This document shows positions 6,537-7,234 of a DNA stretch of 7,234 nucleotides, in pieces. Source of the stretch: Nitrospira sp. UBA5699 (GTDB lineage Bacteria > Nitrospirota > Nitrospiria > Nitrospirales > Nitrospiraceae); NCBI GenBank assembly GCA_002420105.1, contig DIHJ01000071.1:24087-31320 (forward strand), in the 5' to 3' direction. The notes under the pieces were generated by a model. That model did not search any database and had not been told where the DNA came from. It worked only from the letters and a program-made list of their open reading frames with translations. Each line of letters opens with the position of its first letter. Position 1 is the stretch's first letter. The translations under genes and the position numbers were made by a program.

Positions 6537-6777
6537 TCCGTGACAGATCCGGCGCCGGCACGCACGCCGTCGTCACTCCGCCGCCGTTGTCCGATCGCGG
6601 GACTCGGAACCCGGCAGCGGCCCCGGAATTCTTCATTCCACCTTGTCATTTCTACTTCCTAATTGAACCGGCGACTCAGAACCGCCCCGTCATTCCAGAC
6701 GGCGCTCCCCCCGCACTCAGAGTTTGAGACTCGACACTCTCCGGGATCGTGAACCGCCGGCGGGGTGGAAGCAAAAA
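6537..6777. other. Non-coding region downstream of the lipoprotein gene
   Basis: No gene is supported. It contains a 10-bp palindrome CCGGCGCCGG (6549-6558), a small stem GGAAT-N5-ATTCC (6625-6639) and degenerate ACTCRGA/ACCGGNN heptamers (6602-6615, 6667-6687). There is no strong terminator with a U-tract after the lipoprotein stop. Confidence 0.45.
6639..6686 (+). repeat. Degenerate intergenic direct repeat, copy 1
   Basis: This copy shares an ordered set of blocks with 7061-7105: ACCT, TGTCA, ACTTCC, GAACCGG and CTCAGAACCG, separated by a few variable bases. The 3' part is built of heptamers ACCGGCG-ACTCAGA-ACCGCCC. It looks like a decayed dispersed intergenic repeat rather than a coding or RNA gene. 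Confidence 0.45.
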
Positions 6778-6806
6778 TTTACTCAAGGCGAAAAGTCTGA
6801 TATACC
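6778..6806 (+). promoter_or_regulatory. Sigma-70-type promoter of the Lys/Ala micro-ORF
   Basis: TTTACT (6778-6783) and TATACC (6801-6806) are exactly 17 bases apart, each with four matches to the consensus hexamers, in a locally AT-richer stretch. Initiation near 6813 would give a leader of about 40 nt. Confidence 0.5.
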
Positions 6807-6852
6807 ACTCACACTCATTCGCACGTTGACACCGAAGGGGGGTGGAGTTCTC

Positions 6853-6915
6853 ATGGCAAAGAAGAAGGCCGCCGCCAAGAAACCGGCAAAAAAGGCGGCC
6901 AAGAAAAAGAAGTAG
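6853..6915 (+). CDS. 20-residue Lys/Ala-rich basic micropeptide
   Basis: The ORF begins at an ATG preceded by GGTGGAG with a five-base gap and ends in TAG. The product starts MAKKKAAAKKPAKK and contains 11 Lys, 7 Ala, one Pro and the initiator Met, a composition like the C-terminal tails of histone H1-like bacterial nucleoid proteins (AlgP/HctB type). It has its own promoter candidate and a downstream hairpin, so it appears to be a single-gene transcription unit. An in-frame TTG at 6724 would give 63 residues, but it lies upstream of the promoter, has no Shine-Dalgarno, and its extra residues look non-coding. A role in binding nucleic acid is inferred from charge only. It is too short for most gene callers and could alternatively be a leader peptide or an RNA with a chance ORF. 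Confidence 0.6.
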   Translation: MAKKKAAAKKPAKKAAKKKK

Positions 6916-6923
6916 TCGCACCA

Positions 6924-6958
6924 TGAGAAGGCGGCGGGCACGTCGCCTTCTCACCTTT
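6924..6958 (+). terminator. Probable terminator hairpin after the micro-ORF
   Basis: TGAGAAGGCG (6924-6933) and CGCCTTCTCA (6944-6953) form a perfect 10-bp stem with a 10-nt loop, eight bases after the stop codon. The U-tract is short (CCTTTCC, 6954-6960), so it may be a weak intrinsic terminator or an mRNA-stabilising hairpin. Confidence 0.6.
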
Positions 6959-7060
6959 CCCGCTTCCTCGAACCCTTCACACCTCGCCGACTCTCCTTTT
7001 GAGGACCGCCCGTTCGGACCGGCGAGTTCCCCGGCATCCCTTATTCCAGATTGCAAATCG

Positions 7061-7105
7061 ACCTGTCAGACTTCCAAAACTCGGAACCGGGAGCTCAGAA
7101 CCGAC
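7061..7105 (+). repeat. Degenerate intergenic direct repeat, copy 2 with heptamer array
   Basis: This is the counterpart of 6639-6686. Its 3' half reads as four consecutive 7-mers (7079-7106): ACTCGGA, ACCGGGA, GCTCAGA, ACCGACT. The two copies flank the micro-ORF unit in the same orientation. Confidence 0.45.
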
Positions 7106-7106
7106 T

Positions 7107-7234
7107 AGCCCGCATTATTCATGACGGTTCGTCGCGAAATCGCTGCGCCGCATCGCGAGACCGGCGCGCGGAGGCGTGAGGCCCCGAGGCGTACTCGCGC
7201 AGTACGTCGAGGGGCCGAGGGGCGAGCCCGCCGG
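7107..7234. other. Right-edge region, probably non-coding, with imperfect dyad
   Basis: CGTACT (7190-7195), a CGCGC spacer and AGTACG (7201-7206) form a perfect 6-bp dyad; CCCC (7182-7185) and GGGG (7211-7214) extend it across three mismatched positions on each side. GAGGCGT and GAGGGG are repeated around it. Several frames are open to the edge over about 110 bp, including a minus-strand one ending at TGA 7121-7119 that could be the tail of a gene to the right, but none can be supported. Confidence 0.35.

Noticed and set aside
6540..6576. GTGAC...GTCAC with inner CGGC/GCCG as a terminator for the lipoprotein gene
   Set aside because: Stems are only 4-5 bp with a large interior and no U-tract follows.
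7119..7234. Possible C-terminal end of a minus-strand gene entering from the right edge
   Set aside because: Only 37 codons are visible, other frames on both strands are equally open, and the stretch holds repeats and a dyad, so coding cannot be supported.

Overview
The window is GC-rich DNA from a diderm (Gram-negative-type) bacterium. It encodes an outer-membrane secretin and a lipobox-bearing Pal/OmpA-type lipoprotein, and it carries a near-perfect sigma-54 promoter. Overall style (GC-rich, GTG starts, Lys/Ala-rich micropeptide, intergenic ACTCRGA-type repeats) would fit Nitrospirota such as Nitrospira, but this is an inference from gene flavour and no marker gene proves it.

Layout. (1) Positions 1-2300, minus strand: one reading frame stays open for 766 codons and runs off the left edge. 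It starts at a GTG with a TAAGG Shine-Dalgarno and encodes a basic N-terminus, a TPR-like helical domain and a very long Pro/Glu/Ser/Ala-rich, probably disordered region with three MPWEQ motifs. It is easy to miss because its stop lies outside the window. (2) 2301-2735: a divergent intergenic region, less GC-rich than its surroundings, with three dyad-symmetric sequences in 76 bp and a weak forward promoter candidate. (3) 2736-4316, plus strand: a compact GspD-type secretin with N0, a single N1-like domain and the secretin barrel. (4) 4347-5546, minus strand: a 12-helix MFS transporter, convergent with the secretin gene, best started at a GTG behind a GGGAGGT ribosome-binding site. (5) 5547-5966: a divergent non-coding region ending in a -24/-12 promoter. 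(6) 5967-6536, plus strand: a Pal/OmpA-like lipoprotein. (7) 6537-6852: non-coding, with degenerate repeats and a sigma-70-type promoter. (8) 6853-6915: a 20-codon Lys/Ala micro-ORF with its own promoter, Shine-Dalgarno and downstream hairpin. (9) 6959-7234: non-coding as far as can be seen, with a second copy of the degenerate repeat and an imperfect dyad near the right edge.

The genes do not form an operon: strands alternate (-, +, -, +, +) and each gene appears to be its own transcription unit. The secretin and lipoprotein are both cell-envelope components. The TPR protein is divergent from the secretin and could share regulation with it, but no sequence evidence shows that the two products interact. 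The points most worth following are the unreported long TPR/low-complexity frame with MPWEQ repeats, the dyad cluster between the divergent genes, the sigma-54 promoter on the lipoprotein gene, and the self-contained Lys/Ala micropeptide unit flanked by degenerate repeats.
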